Assembly: GCF_036825875.1 (NCBI RefSeq)
Contig: NZ_DAISXK010000012.1
Coordinates: forward strand, 6,166 to 70,165
Source of the DNA: Paucihalobacter sp036825875
GTDB lineage: Bacteria > Bacteroidota > Bacteroidia > Flavobacteriales > Flavobacteriaceae
Reading direction: 5' to 3'
Length of the DNA: 64,000 bases
Shown here: positions 24,995 to 34,451 of the stretch, in pieces
How positions within the stretch are numbered: position 1 is the stretch's first letter
Layout: the number at the start of each line of letters is the position of its first letter
The notes under the pieces: generated by a model
What the model saw: only the letters and a program-made list of their open reading frames with translations
Databases searched by the model: none
Told to the model about the DNA's origin: nothing
Program-made: the position numbers and the translations under genes

Positions 24995-25606
24995 TTATTT
25001 AATTTTTACCGAAAACATTTCGATTTGTTCTATAAATCCTGTTAACTCATCGTTAGCAGATACCTTAGCAACGCCTGCTGGCGTGCCTGTAAATATAATA
25101 TCTCCAATTTTTAAAGTGAAATATTTTGATACATATTCGATGATTTCATCAATTTTCCACAACATCAAACTCGTATTTCCTTGCTGCACAACTTGTTGTT
25201 TATTTTTCAAACTGAAATTGATATTGTTTAAATCTTCAAAATTTGATTTAGGCAACCATTTCCCGATTACCGCCGCGCCATCGAAGGCTTTGGCTTTTTC
25301 CCAAGGCAATCCTTTTGTTTTAAGTTGCGACTGTAAATCCCTGGCAGTAAAATCGATACCCAATCCAATCTCGTCGTAATACTTATGAGCGAATTTTCTA
25401 TCAATATACTTACCAACCTTATTAATTTTAACCAATATCTCAACTTCATGATGCACATCATTTGAAAAGTCTGGAATAAAAAATGGCTGCTTCTTAAGCA
25501 GAATGGCAGTGTCAGGTTTTAGAAACACCACAGGATTTTCTGGCTTTTCATTTTCTAATTCCTTGATGTGTTCGGTGTAATTACGACCGATGCAGATGAG
25601 TTTCAT
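24995..25606 (-). CDS. Fumarylacetoacetate hydrolase (FAH) family protein
   Basis: A 203-residue single-domain FAH-fold enzyme. Motifs: ICIGRNYTEHIKEL, FLKPDTAIL, HHEVEILVKI (metal-binding Glu) and GLGIDFTARDLQ (metal-binding Asp). Family members are acylpyruvases, oxaloacetate decarboxylases or oxaloacetate tautomerases; which one cannot be told. First gene of the FAH-Hpt-cinA operon. Confidence 0.9.
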   Translation of the reverse strand: MKLICIGRNYTEHIKELENEKPENPVVFLKPDTAILLKKQPFFIPDFSNDVHHEVEILVKINKVGKYIDRKFAHKYYDEIGLGIDFTARDLQSQLKTKGLPWEKAKAFDGAAVIGKWLPKSNFEDLNNINFSLKNKQQVVQQGNTSLMLWKIDEIIEYVSKYFTLKIGDIIFTGTPAGVAKVSANDELTGFIEQIEMFSVKIK

Positions 25607-25644
25607 ATGGCGAAAATAAAATCTATGTTCCCTTTCTTAGGCGC

Positions 25645-26421
25645 CTAGTTCAATTTATTATTTAATGCTCTTAACTTAATTGCTGTCAATACTTTTTTAG
25701 TATATAAAGGAAAATCCGCATCCAGCAACCATCCAAAATAGCCAGGTTCTTTGTCTAAGACTTCCAATACCGTTTTTCCTTTGTGTTTCCCAAATGAGAA
25801 ACATTCGTCACCGTCTTTGTTATAAATTATAAAGCCAGCAAAATCCGCAAATTGTTTGCGAGAACTGAATTCGGCAAGAAATTTGGTGTCGTTTTCAAGT
25901 TCGTCGTAACGTTCAATTTGAGCTTTTAGAACTTCATAAGTCGCTCTTGTATCGGCTTCGGCACTGTGCGCATCGTCTAAATTTTTATCGCAATAAAACT
26001 TATAGGCTGCGCCTAAGGTGCGTTGTTCCATTTTATGAAAAATAACTTGCACATCAACTGCTACACGGTTTTTCATATCAAAATCAACTTGTGCGCGTAA
26101 CATTTCTTCAGCTAATAACGGAATGTCAAATCGGTTAGAATTGAAACCACCCAAATCAGAATCTTTCACCAAATTATAAACTTCTTTGGCTAACTCATTA
26201 AAAGTTGGCTTATCGGCAACATCGGAATCCGAAATACCGTGAACCTTGGTTACCTCAGCAGGAATGGGAATGGTTGGATTAACACGTCTGGTATAGCTTT
26301 CTTCTTTTCCATTTGGATGAATTTTCAAAATAGAAATTTCAACAATCCTATCAGAAGTGATATTAACACCAGTGGTTTCTAAATCAAAAAAACAAATGGG
26401 TTTGTTAAGGTTGAGTGTCAT
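25645..26421 (-). CDS. 3'-5' exonuclease of the DnaQ/DEDDh type
   Basis: A 258-residue nuclease. CFFDLETTG holds the first acidic pair (Asp13, Glu15), DSDLGGFNSNRFDIPLL the second Asp, and DAHSAEADTRATYE the catalytic His and final Asp. The C-terminal third (SFGKHKGKTVLEVLDKE) is an extension also seen in other Bacteroidota copies. It may act as the proofreading epsilon subunit or as a repair exonuclease. Single-gene unit, 39 bp upstream of the FAH operon. Confidence 0.88.
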   Translation of the reverse strand: MTLNLNKPICFFDLETTGVNITSDRIVEISILKIHPNGKEESYTRRVNPTIPIPAEVTKVHGISDSDVADKPTFNELAKEVYNLVKDSDLGGFNSNRFDIPLLAEEMLRAQVDFDMKNRVAVDVQVIFHKMEQRTLGAAYKFYCDKNLDDAHSAEADTRATYEVLKAQIERYDELENDTKFLAEFSSRKQFADFAGFIIYNKDGDECFSFGKHKGKTVLEVLDKEPGYFGWLLDADFPLYTKKVLTAIKLRALNNKLN

Positions 26422-26456
26422 TATATAAATTTATATGGTAAAGATACTAAGAATAA

Positions 26457-26485
26457 AAAAAGCCCTAAACAAACTAGGGCTTTTT
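26457..26485 (-). terminator. Intrinsic terminator of the E2 gene
   Basis: AAAAAGCCCTA, a 7-nt loop and TAGGGCTTTTT form a perfect 11-bp stem with T-runs on both strands. It is 17 bp after the E2 stop on the minus strand. Confidence 0.85.
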
Positions 26486-26501
26486 CAAATATTTTTTTGT
26501 C

Positions 26502-27857
26502 TTATATCTCACGATTCACATCAAAAGCTTCTAGATAATCTTTCACAGCTTTTACAAATTGTCCGCCTAAAGCACCATTAACCACCCGGTGATCGTATGA
26601 GTGTGATAAGAACATTCTATATCGAATACCAATAAAATCGCCATCAGGTGTTTCTATAACTGCAGGAACTTTTCTAATGGCGCCCAACGCTAATATAGCA
26701 ACTTGTGGCTGATTGATAATTGGTGTACCAAATACACTGCCAAAAGTTCCAACGTTAGTCACTGTATAAGTACCGCCTTGAGTATCGTCTGGTTTTAATT
26801 TACCAATTCTAGCACGTTCGGCAAGGTCGTTTACGGCCTTGGTCATTCCTAATAAATTAAGCTGATCGGCATTTTTTATAACAGGTACAATTAAATTACC
26901 GTCTGGTAATGCTGCCGCCATTCCCAAATTAATGTTTTTACGTTTGATGAGTTTATCGCCACTTACCGAAATATTAATCATTGGAAAATCTTTTATAGCC
27001 TTGGCCACCGCTTCCATAAATATCGGGGTGAAGGTTAACTTTTCGCCTTCGCGTTTTTCGAAGCTACTTTTAACTTTCGTTCTCCAATTCCAAATATTTG
27101 TGACATCTACTTCGATAAATGATTGGACATGTGCTGAAGTTTGCGTACTTTCAACCATATGATGAGCAATAAGTTTGCCCATTCTGGTCATTTCTATTAT
27201 TTCATCTTCACCCTTAACAACAGCAGGTGTTTCTTGTTTTGGTTTTGGTGGTGTAATTGATGCCGTTTGTTTAATCTCTGGTTGAGCCAACTCCGGTTTT
27301 GCTTCAATTTTGGCAACTGGCACTGGCGCTGATCTATGGTCAAGATAGGCTAAAATATCATTTTTCGTTACTCGACCTTCTTTACCAGTTCCTGGTAAAG
27401 CATCTAATTCTGCTTGCGTAATTCCTTCTTTTTTGGCAATATTTCTAACTAATGGAGAATAAAATCTATCGTCTGAGGATTGCACTGGCGAAGCCACTGC
27501 ATCTTGAGCTTGCGTATTTGTTTTTGCTACTTCGGCTACCGATGGAGTTTCAGATTTTTCTACTTTAGAATTGGTTTCTTCGACTTCAGCAACTGGATTA
27601 GCCTTTGGAGCATCTCCAGAAGTTTCGATTATTGCAATGGTTTGACCCACTTGGACCACATCATCTACATTAAACAATTTTTCTATTAACACACCTTCTA
27701 CCTCACTCGGTATTTCACTATCCACCTTATCAGTAGCAATTTCAAGAACAGCCTCATCAGCATCGATGGTGTCACCTACTTCTTTTAACCATGCAGTCAC
27801 GGTTGCTTCGGCAACGCTTTCCCCCATTTTGGGTAATTTAAGTTCAAATTTTGCCAT
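26502..27857 (-). CDS. 2-oxoacid dehydrogenase complex E2 (lipoamide acyltransferase)
   Basis: Acyltransferase core of a 2-oxoacid dehydrogenase, 451 residues. Order: lipoyl domain (Lys44 in EIATDKVDSEI), a Pro/Ala/Thr/Val-rich linker, an E3-binding domain (SPLVRNIAKKEGI), a second linker, and the catalytic domain. The active-site motif HxxxDG reads HRVVNG (His423, Asn427), so the usual Asp is replaced. Similarity suggests the branched-chain or 2-oxoglutarate type. No E1 or E3 gene is nearby. Confidence 0.92.
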   Translation of the reverse strand: MAKFELKLPKMGESVAEATVTAWLKEVGDTIDADEAVLEIATDKVDSEIPSEVEGVLIEKLFNVDDVVQVGQTIAIIETSGDAPKANPVAEVEETNSKVEKSETPSVAEVAKTNTQAQDAVASPVQSSDDRFYSPLVRNIAKKEGITQAELDALPGTGKEGRVTKNDILAYLDHRSAPVPVAKIEAKPELAQPEIKQTASITPPKPKQETPAVVKGEDEIIEMTRMGKLIAHHMVESTQTSAHVQSFIEVDVTNIWNWRTKVKSSFEKREGEKLTFTPIFMEAVAKAIKDFPMINISVSGDKLIKRKNINLGMAAALPDGNLIVPVIKNADQLNLLGMTKAVNDLAERARIGKLKPDDTQGGTYTVTNVGTFGSVFGTPIINQPQVAILALGAIRKVPAVIETPDGDFIGIRYRMFLSHSYDHRVVNGALGGQFVKAVKDYLEAFDVNREI

Positions 27858-27937
27858 ATTCTTAATAGAAAGAGGTTATTTATATTTTTGGTTGCAAAAT
27901 TAATGATTATTCACCAATAATTTTATGATTTGTTCAA

Positions 27938-29044
27938 CTAAATGTCTTTAAGCCACATCACTTTTCCTTGAATGTTCGCGGTGTGACTTCCAATGATAAA
28001 ATTAACTTTTTTAGGCAGGATTTTAAAACAGGTCGTTCTTTTTATACGATTTTGAATGAATTGTTCAATTATAAATTTGAAAGACATCATATTAGCGTCG
28101 AAAATAACAGTAACGTTATTATCAATAGATGCATCCTTTTCAAGAAAATTAACAGTATTTATCCTAACTAATTGAGATTGTAGATAAGTAGACTTTCCAT
28201 AAAACCAAATATTGGATGAACACTTGATTTTGGGTTCACCTGAGGATTTCGTGAAATAAGCTAACCTTATTCCAAAATAAACCAATAAATTAATCAGCAT
28301 ATTGCTTTTGTAGTGCTTTTGATAAAACAGTTTCATAGCCCCAAAAAAACGTTTAGCATACAGTTGATCTTTTAGTGTACTTTCACCTTTAAAATGGATG
28401 ACGGTAGTAGCGCCGTTATAGTAATTTTTAAATCCAAGTTTTGTGGCCCGGTACGACAAATCTATATCCTCACCGTACATAAAGAAGTCTTCGTCAAAAC
28501 CATGTAGTTGATTGTATAAATTGCGCCTAAGTAACATAAATGCGCCTACTAAAATTTGCACTTCACCCGTTTCATTTTCTTCTATATGATTGGCATAATA
28601 CGAATTTGAAAATCCTAATAATTTTTTTAAGGCAACCACAGGCGTGGGAAGATTTCTTTTACTTTCCGGCAAAAAATGCCCAGTGCCATCAATTAATTTG
28701 CAACCAACAATTCCGAGATTAGCTTGTTGCTCAGCAAAAGCAATCAACTTTGTAAAAGTTTCTTCGGAAACTACTGTATCTGGATTTAAAATACAAACAT
28801 ACTCGCCTGTTGCATGCTGAACTCCGATGTTATTTCCCTTAGAAAAACCCACGTTTTCTGAGTTGGAGATAAGCTTAACATTCGGGAACTTGGCTTGAAC
28901 CATATCACAACTGTCATCGGCTGAATTATTATCCACTACAATAATCTCCGCATCAATGTTTTCGATGGCTTGCTCAACACTTTGCAAGCACAACTCTAAA
29001 AAGTAGCGCACGTTATAATTAAGAATAATTACAGATAGTTTCAA
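27938..29044 (-). CDS. Family 2 glycosyltransferase
   Basis: A 368-residue GT-A glycosyltransferase, probably adding rhamnose or a related sugar to a lipid-linked glycan. VIILNYNVRYFLELCL starts the domain, IIVVDNNSADDS and NVGFSKGNNIG follow, ILNPDTVV is the DxD-like site, and FDEDFFMYGEDIDLSYR holds the ED motif of the catalytic base. The last ~100 residues look like an accessory tail with weak similarity to anything. 10 bp after recR, same strand. Confidence 0.88.
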   Translation of the reverse strand: MKLSVIILNYNVRYFLELCLQSVEQAIENIDAEIIVVDNNSADDSCDMVQAKFPNVKLISNSENVGFSKGNNIGVQHATGEYVCILNPDTVVSEETFTKLIAFAEQQANLGIVGCKLIDGTGHFLPESKRNLPTPVVALKKLLGFSNSYYANHIEENETGEVQILVGAFMLLRRNLYNQLHGFDEDFFMYGEDIDLSYRATKLGFKNYYNGATTVIHFKGESTLKDQLYAKRFFGAMKLFYQKHYKSNMLINLLVYFGIRLAYFTKSSGEPKIKCSSNIWFYGKSTYLQSQLVRINTVNFLEKDASIDNNVTVIFDANMMSFKFIIEQFIQNRIKRTTCFKILPKKVNFIIGSHTANIQGKVMWLKDI

Positions 29045-29054
29045 GCCAATTAGT

Positions 29055-29672
29055 TTAGTATTTTAGAGAATTTTCAAAAGGAATTCTATTTTGAATGCTT
29101 CTGCTTAAAGTCACCTCATCGGCGTATTCTAGTTCATTTCCAACTGCTATACCTCTAGCGATGGTTGAAGTTTTGATATTGACGTCCGATAAGTGCTTAA
29201 AAATATAAAAATTGGTAGTATCGCCTTCCATTGTGGCACTCAAAGCAAAAATCAGCTCGTTCACCTGACCAGCTTTCACTCGGGTAATTAGACTTTGGAT
29301 GTTTAATTCGTTGGGACCAACGCCATCCATAGGAGAAATTTTTCCACCTAAAACATGATACAAACCTTTATAGCTAGCTGTGTTTTCTATAGCCAAAACA
29401 TCCCGAATATCTTCTACCACGCAAATAATGCTGTCATCTCTTTTTGGGTTTTGGCAAATGTCACATAAATCTGAGTCGCTGATATTGTGACACTTTTGGC
29501 AAAATTTAATTTGCGATCGTACATCGCTTAGAGCTTGAGTTAACTGATTGGTTTGACTTGCCGGTTGCCTGAGTAAATGCAGTACAAAACGCAATGCTGT
29601 GCGTTTACCGACCCCTGGTAATTGCGACATTTGATCGACTGCATTTTGTAATAATTTTGAAGAAAATTCCAT
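29055..29672 (-). CDS. recR: Recombination mediator RecR
   Basis: Zinc-finger and Toprim protein that acts with RecO (and RecF) to load RecA at gaps. CQKCHNISDSDLCDIC is the four-Cys finger, ICVVEDIRDVLAIENT starts the Toprim domain, and LPGVGKRTALRF is the N-terminal helix-hairpin-helix. 205 residues is typical. It heads the recR-glycosyltransferase transcript. Confidence 0.97.
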   Translation of the reverse strand: MEFSSKLLQNAVDQMSQLPGVGKRTALRFVLHLLRQPASQTNQLTQALSDVRSQIKFCQKCHNISDSDLCDICQNPKRDDSIICVVEDIRDVLAIENTASYKGLYHVLGGKISPMDGVGPNELNIQSLITRVKAGQVNELIFALSATMEGDTTNFYIFKHLSDVNIKTSTIARGIAVGNELEYADEVTLSRSIQNRIPFENSLKY

Positions 29673-29708
29673 AGAACGAAATTAATGTATTTTACTGAAA
29701 TGCAATAA

Positions 29709-29745
29709 AAAACTGCCCTTTGAAAAAATCAAATAAGGCAGTTTT
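29709..29745 (-). terminator. Intrinsic terminator of the T9SS-secreted protein gene
   Basis: AAAACTGCC and GGCAGTTTT (29709-29717 and 29737-29745) form a perfect 9-bp stem; on the minus strand it is followed by a T-rich stretch. It lies 20 bp after the stop of the 29765-32272 gene. Confidence 0.8.
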
Positions 29746-29764
29746 AATACCATTCTGTAATTAT

Positions 29765-32272
29765 TTACTGTTTAATCAGTTTTTTGGTTATTTCTCCATT
29801 TTCATTGTTGATCCTAACAAAATACATACCCACTGAGTATTGAGAAATATCAATTTTGTATGGCTGATTCAAGATAACTCCCCTGGCAAAATAAATTATT
29901 TTACCTTCAGTATTGAATAATCTTATATCAACATTTTCGGGTTTATTCCATGATAAAAATACTTCGTTTGAGGCTGTATTGGGGTACATCTGAAGGTTTT
30001 CAAAAACAACTTTATCATTACTCAAAGTTGAACTATAAGTATCGGAAACCCAAAGTCCGCGACCATAGGTAGCAGCATATAATTTATTTTCAGAGAAGTT
30101 GATTTCTAATTCACTTATTTGAACATTAGGCAGATTATTACTATAAGGCAACCAGCTGTTGTTAGTTGTATTATCTATATAATAAACTCCATAGTTCATA
30201 CCTAAATAAAGACCTTGATCATCATTATTATCCCATGCCAAATCTTGAGGTGGAAAATTAGGAAGATCAAATCTTATCGATGTCCAGCTAATACCCGAAT
30301 TCGTACTAACATAAACCTTTTGAGCATCGTTAACGGCGATAGCCACCTTTTCAGGATTTGTTGGATGTACCGCAATGGCATTAATATTTACCCCAAATGA
30401 TGTTGGTGACTGAAACCAATTAACACCGCCATTTATGCTCGCATGAAAAGTGTTATTAACCGCCATATAGATATGATTATTATTTGAAGGCGCAAATTTT
30501 AAGTGATTGATAGGTGTTCCATAATTGGGAGAAATAGACGTCCAATTTTGCCCGTCGTCTTCCGATCTATACAATTCATCATAGGCGACATAAATTACAT
30601 TAGGAACTTGTGGATCTTGTTCAAATGGCGTTATCCAATTCCATGGACTGTTGCCACCTTTTCCATCGGGACTCGGGACATTAGAAGCATTATTACCAGT
30701 ATTAGTACCTTTATACAATACCCCAAACTGAGAAGTTCCGTACAAAATTGTAGGATCATTTTTATCAACAAAACCTTCCATACCGTCAGCGCCTAGCCAA
30801 TCATTCCAAATTCCAGAAGTGTCAAAAACGGAAGAGCCATTATCTTGTGAACCGCCCGTTATAACGACCGGTATGGTTTGACTTACGCCAATTTTATAAA
30901 ACTGTCTAATACCCATTCCAGTAGTTAAATCGGTATAATATTCATCGGTAACCACTTGAGGATCCTCAGCTACAAAAATTCCGCCGTCGGTACCCACATA
31001 TAGCTTGCCATTAACATAATCCATAATGTCAACATCGGCGTGGCAATAACCTATATTCGCTGCTGCTGCATTTTGTGGCACCCATTGAGAAGTAATGTTA
31101 AAAGAAGTACCCCCATCTACTGAATGCCACGTATTAATACCTGCAATATGTACCTCGTTTACATTGTTTGGATTTACAACAATATCCATATCTCTCGGCG
31201 CTTGCCCGAGGTCGTCATCTGCGGTAGAACTGTAACCGAAATAATTTTTGTTATCGTGGTTTAATTCCGTAAATAAAAGACCACTCGATGTTGACTTGTA
31301 CAAAGCATTAAACAATCCATTTTGAGCTTCGATTACATAAACAACTTCTGGATTGTTTGCGGAAACGCCAATCATTTTAGGACCCGATGATGTTATTGTG
31401 GGTGATTGAGAAAAAGTAATACCGCCATCCTCCGATCTATAAAAATTATTTCCAGAGGCATATATAATATTGGAGTTGCCTGGTTTAAACTCAAAGTCAA
31501 AACCTTGAGTTGCATTTGTTGCAATGCGAGTCCAATTCAGACCACCATTTGTGGATTTATAAAGTCCTCCACTTTGAACCGAACAGTACATTTTTGAGGT
31601 ATTATTTGGGTCTATCAATATTTTATTGACAATACCATTTCCAGTGTCTGCCAAAAAATCCCACGTAGCGCCTGCATTAGAGGATTTAAATATCACACCG
31701 CTACTTGAACCCCAATAATAAACGTTTGAATTGCCAGGTTCCATTGATAAAGCAAAAACATTCAACGTTGATAAATCGTCTGTTAAAACCGTCCAACTCT
31801 GGCCACCATCTAAAGTTTTCCATACACCACCAGTTTCAGCTCCTGCTATAATATGATTCGTATTATTGGGATCGATAGCCATAGCGGTTATTCTGCCAAC
31901 TCCAGGATTCCATCCCGTTGTTTGATTCCAATAAGTAGGTCCGAGCTCTTGCCAAGTTCCCGTAGTACTTCTTGCTGAGAAACCAAAATTCTTATTTACA
32001 TAATTGTTGTAGTTCTGTAATTCGTTATAATAAAAATCCGCAGTTTTTAAATTACCATTTTCATCCATAGATCTTAATGCTTGGTATTCCCATCGTTTGT
32101 AGGCCTTAAAACCGGTGCCTCGACCATAACCCTTTGTCTCAAAATAGGCAGTTGCTGCTTCTTGAATTTCTTGAACTGTATAAGAACCGTCTGCTATCAT
32201 TTCTTGATAAGTTTGGGAATACGACATAGCAAAAGTCACAACAAGACTAATCAGTAAGTAGAATTTTTTCAT
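29765..32272 (-). CDS. Secreted beta-propeller repeat protein with type IX sorting domain
   Basis: An 835-residue exported protein: signal peptide (FYLLISLVVTFAMSYSQ), then sortilin/VPS10-like BNR repeats with the recurring SxDxGxxW pattern (TLDGGQSWT, SSNAGATWD, STNGGLNWT, SEDDGQNWT), forming propeller blades. The last 75 residues are a T9SS C-terminal signal (MYPNTASNEVFLSW ... MYFVRINNENGEITKKLIKQ in parts). It is therefore moved across the outer membrane and displayed or released. No catalytic residue is evident; it may bind polymers or proteins. Confidence 0.9.
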   Translation of the reverse strand: MKKFYLLISLVVTFAMSYSQTYQEMIADGSYTVQEIQEAATAYFETKGYGRGTGFKAYKRWEYQALRSMDENGNLKTADFYYNELQNYNNYVNKNFGFSARSTTGTWQELGPTYWNQTTGWNPGVGRITAMAIDPNNTNHIIAGAETGGVWKTLDGGQSWTVLTDDLSTLNVFALSMEPGNSNVYYWGSSSGVIFKSSNAGATWDFLADTGNGIVNKILIDPNNTSKMYCSVQSGGLYKSTNGGLNWTRIATNATQGFDFEFKPGNSNIIYASGNNFYRSEDGGITFSQSPTITSSGPKMIGVSANNPEVVYVIEAQNGLFNALYKSTSSGLLFTELNHDNKNYFGYSSTADDDLGQAPRDMDIVVNPNNVNEVHIAGINTWHSVDGGTSFNITSQWVPQNAAAANIGYCHADVDIMDYVNGKLYVGTDGGIFVAEDPQVVTDEYYTDLTTGMGIRQFYKIGVSQTIPVVITGGSQDNGSSVFDTSGIWNDWLGADGMEGFVDKNDPTILYGTSQFGVLYKGTNTGNNASNVPSPDGKGGNSPWNWITPFEQDPQVPNVIYVAYDELYRSEDDGQNWTSISPNYGTPINHLKFAPSNNNHIYMAVNNTFHASINGGVNWFQSPTSFGVNINAIAVHPTNPEKVAIAVNDAQKVYVSTNSGISWTSIRFDLPNFPPQDLAWDNNDDQGLYLGMNYGVYYIDNTTNNSWLPYSNNLPNVQISELEINFSENKLYAATYGRGLWVSDTYSSTLSNDKVVFENLQMYPNTASNEVFLSWNKPENVDIRLFNTEGKIIYFARGVILNQPYKIDISQYSVGMYFVRINNENGEITKKLIKQ

Positions 32273-32365
32273 AAGAAATATTAAAAATAAGCTAATTAAA
32301 TTTATCGAAAATAACCACAGCTGCGATTTCCTTTAATTTGCTTAATATTGTTGTACAATTTGTCT

Positions 32366-32395
32366 CAAAAATAGAAGAAATTTTCTTTATCTCAA
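32366..32395 (-). promoter_or_regulatory. Promoter of the T9SS-secreted protein gene
   Basis: On the minus strand TTG (32393-32395), a 19-bp spacer and TATTTTTG (32366-32373) fit the Bacteroidota consensus with the same spacing as the rpmB promoter. It is 94 bp before the ATG, implying a roughly 85-nt leader. Confidence 0.5.
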
Positions 32396-32411
32396 TTATT
32401 TACGTAAAAAC

Positions 32412-33857
32412 ATGTCGCCAAGTTTTATAATTTTACTTATTGCATCTTATTTTGGTTTACTTATTTTAATTTCCCTATTTACAGGAAAATCAAATGGTAA
32501 TGACACTTTTTTTAAAGCCAATAAACAATCACCATGGTATGTAGTGGCCTTTGGTATGATTGGTGCATCGCTTTCTGGTGTAACCTTTATTTCTGTTCCT
32601 GGTTGGATTGAGGCATCGCAGTTTAGCTATATGCAAGTGGTACTAGGCTATATTGTAGGTTATCTGGTAATAGGCACGGTGCTACTTCCCTTGTATTACC
32701 GCATGAATTTAACATCTATCTACACTTATTTAGAATCGCGTTTCGGAAACTATTCCTACAAAACAGGCGCTTCCTTTTTTCTTTTGTCCAGAGTAGTTGG
32801 AGCTAGTTTTAGATTGTATTTGGTAGCTGGAGTATTACAAATTATTCTATTCGATGAAATAGGTATTGAATTTTGGCAAACAGTAACCATTACTGTTGCA
32901 TTAATATGGCTGTATACTTTTAAGTCTGGTATTAAAACCATTGTTTGGACCGATACATTTCAAACCTTGTTTATGTTGATTGCAGTTGGCGTTACGATAT
33001 ATTTTGTGAGTGAAGATTTGGGAATTAGCGGCGGTAATTTGGTGGGTTATGTTCTAGATCATGATTTGTCTAAAACTTTCTTTTTCGAAGATTTTAAATC
33101 TGATAATTACTTCTGGAAGCAATTTATTTCAGGGGCCTTTATTGCCATTGTTATGACAGGATTGGATCAAGATATGATGCAGAAAAATCTCACTTGTCGA
33201 AACCTAAAAGACGCTCAAAAAAATATGTTTTGGTTTACGATTGTGCTCACGGTGGTGAACTTTGTTTTTTTAAGTCTTGGGTTGCTTTTAACTGTTTACG
33301 CGTCGCAAAACGGCATTGATGCTCATAAGGATGATTTATTTCCATTACTAGCGAAAAATCACTTGGGGATTGGGGTTTTTGTATTCTTTTTAATCGGACT
33401 CATCGCAGCGGCCTACAGTAGTGCCGATAGTGCATTAACTTCCCTTACCACATCTTTTAGTATTGACATTCTAGATATTGAAAAAAAATACGACAAATTT
33501 AAACAAGTACGTGTAAGAAAGCAAATTCATATTCTGATTTCCTTGGTGCTTATTTTAGTAATTATCACCTTCAAATATCTCATTAAAGATGAAAGCGTAA
33601 TTGCTAAACTATTTGTTTTTGCAGGCTACACCTATGGTCCCTTACTCGGCCTTTATGCTTTTGGGCTATTTACCAAGTGGCAACTTAAAGATAAATTGGT
33701 GCCACTAATTGCCATTTTATCGCCAATCCTATCTTATTTTATTAGCTTTTATAGCTCAAAATGGTTTGAATTTGAATTTGGATTTTTCATCCTTATACTG
33801 AACGGATTACTCACCTTTTTAGGACTTTTAATACTGATTAGTCCCCAAAAGCACTAA
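32412..33857 (+). CDS. Sodium:solute symporter (SSS family)
   Basis: A 481-residue inner-membrane transporter with about 13 hydrophobic segments. Family motifs: GMIGASLSGVTFISVPGW near the start (Na+ site), and IGLIAAAYSSADSALTSLT in the middle, which carries the conserved Ser/Thr of the Na2 site. The substrate cannot be read from sequence. Divergent from the T9SS-secreted gene. Its last 30 bp overlap the 3' end of the CoA-binding gene on the other strand. Confidence 0.92.
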   Translation: MSPSFIILLIASYFGLLILISLFTGKSNGNDTFFKANKQSPWYVVAFGMIGASLSGVTFISVPGWIEASQFSYMQVVLGYIVGYLVIGTVLLPLYYRMNLTSIYTYLESRFGNYSYKTGASFFLLSRVVGASFRLYLVAGVLQIILFDEIGIEFWQTVTITVALIWLYTFKSGIKTIVWTDTFQTLFMLIAVGVTIYFVSEDLGISGGNLVGYVLDHDLSKTFFFEDFKSDNYFWKQFISGAFIAIVMTGLDQDMMQKNLTCRNLKDAQKNMFWFTIVLTVVNFVFLSLGLLLTVYASQNGIDAHKDDLFPLLAKNHLGIGVFVFFLIGLIAAAYSSADSALTSLTTSFSIDILDIEKKYDKFKQVRVRKQIHILISLVLILVIITFKYLIKDESVIAKLFVFAGYTYGPLLGLYAFGLFTKWQLKDKLVPLIAILSPILSYFISFYSSKWFEFEFGFFILILNGLLTFLGLLILISPQKH

Positions 33858-34190
33858 GGTACAAGCAACTTCAGATTCTATATCGTTAGCTTTCAGAATT
33901 TTATAAAAATCCGGATTTTCAGTTCCAGGATTAAATATCACACGACGTGGCTGTAGTCCAATAATATAGTTATAATATTCTGGTTGATTTTTAGCACCCA
34001 AATATAAAGTTACCGTATCTATACTATCATAATCTATAGGTTCAGTGTCTATAGACACATCAATAACTTTACCCTTTTTTAATCCGAATGCTTTTACATC
34101 CACTTGAGCATTCCGCAACTTTTTTATAGCCATATTAGAATAGCGACTTGGGTTGGTTGAAGCACCCATAACTAATGTTGTTTTGTTCAT
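33828..34190 (-). CDS. CoA-binding domain protein
   Basis: A 120-residue Rossmann-type CoA_binding protein similar to E. coli YccU. Motifs: LVMGASTNPSRYSNMAIKKL (nucleotide-binding loop), SIDTEPIDYDSIDTVTLYLG, and NPGTENPDF near the end. These small proteins bind CoA but their physiological role is unknown. It is shorter than YccU at the N-terminus. Convergent overlap of 30 bp with the symporter gene. Confidence 0.88.
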   Translation of the reverse strand: MNKTTLVMGASTNPSRYSNMAIKKLRNAQVDVKAFGLKKGKVIDVSIDTEPIDYDSIDTVTLYLGAKNQPEYYNYIIGLQPRRVIFNPGTENPDFYKILKANDIESEVACTLVLLGTNQY

Positions 34191-34416
34191 TAAATTTTTC
34201 TTTAATTTAAAAGAGTTATAAACATAAGATTCAAAAATAACAATCTCACAGCCTACTTTATTGGATTTTTAAAGCTAAACTGTTAATTACGAGTTAAAAT
34301 TACAATCTCATGTAATAAAGTTACAAGTTCTACGTCTTAATAAATAAGTTTAAGTTTAAACTTTTTAAGCAAGATGTTTAAATAGTTTAGTGTTAGTTTA
34401 AGTTGGTTAATAGCTG

Positions 34417-34449
34417 AAAAAGCCGGAGTTTTAATAATTCCGGCTTTTT
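34417..34449 (-). terminator. Intrinsic terminator of fabH
   Basis: AAAAAGCCGGA (34417-34427) and TCCGGCTTTTT (34439-34449) give a perfect 11-bp stem with an 11-nt loop and T-run, 3 bp past the fabH stop on the minus strand. Confidence 0.88.
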
Positions 34450-34451
34450 TA

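Noticed and set aside
34352..34363. AAGTTTAAACTT palindrome between the CoA-binding gene and fabH
   Set aside because: Such A/T-rich palindromes are expected by chance in this composition and no second copy or partner element is seen.
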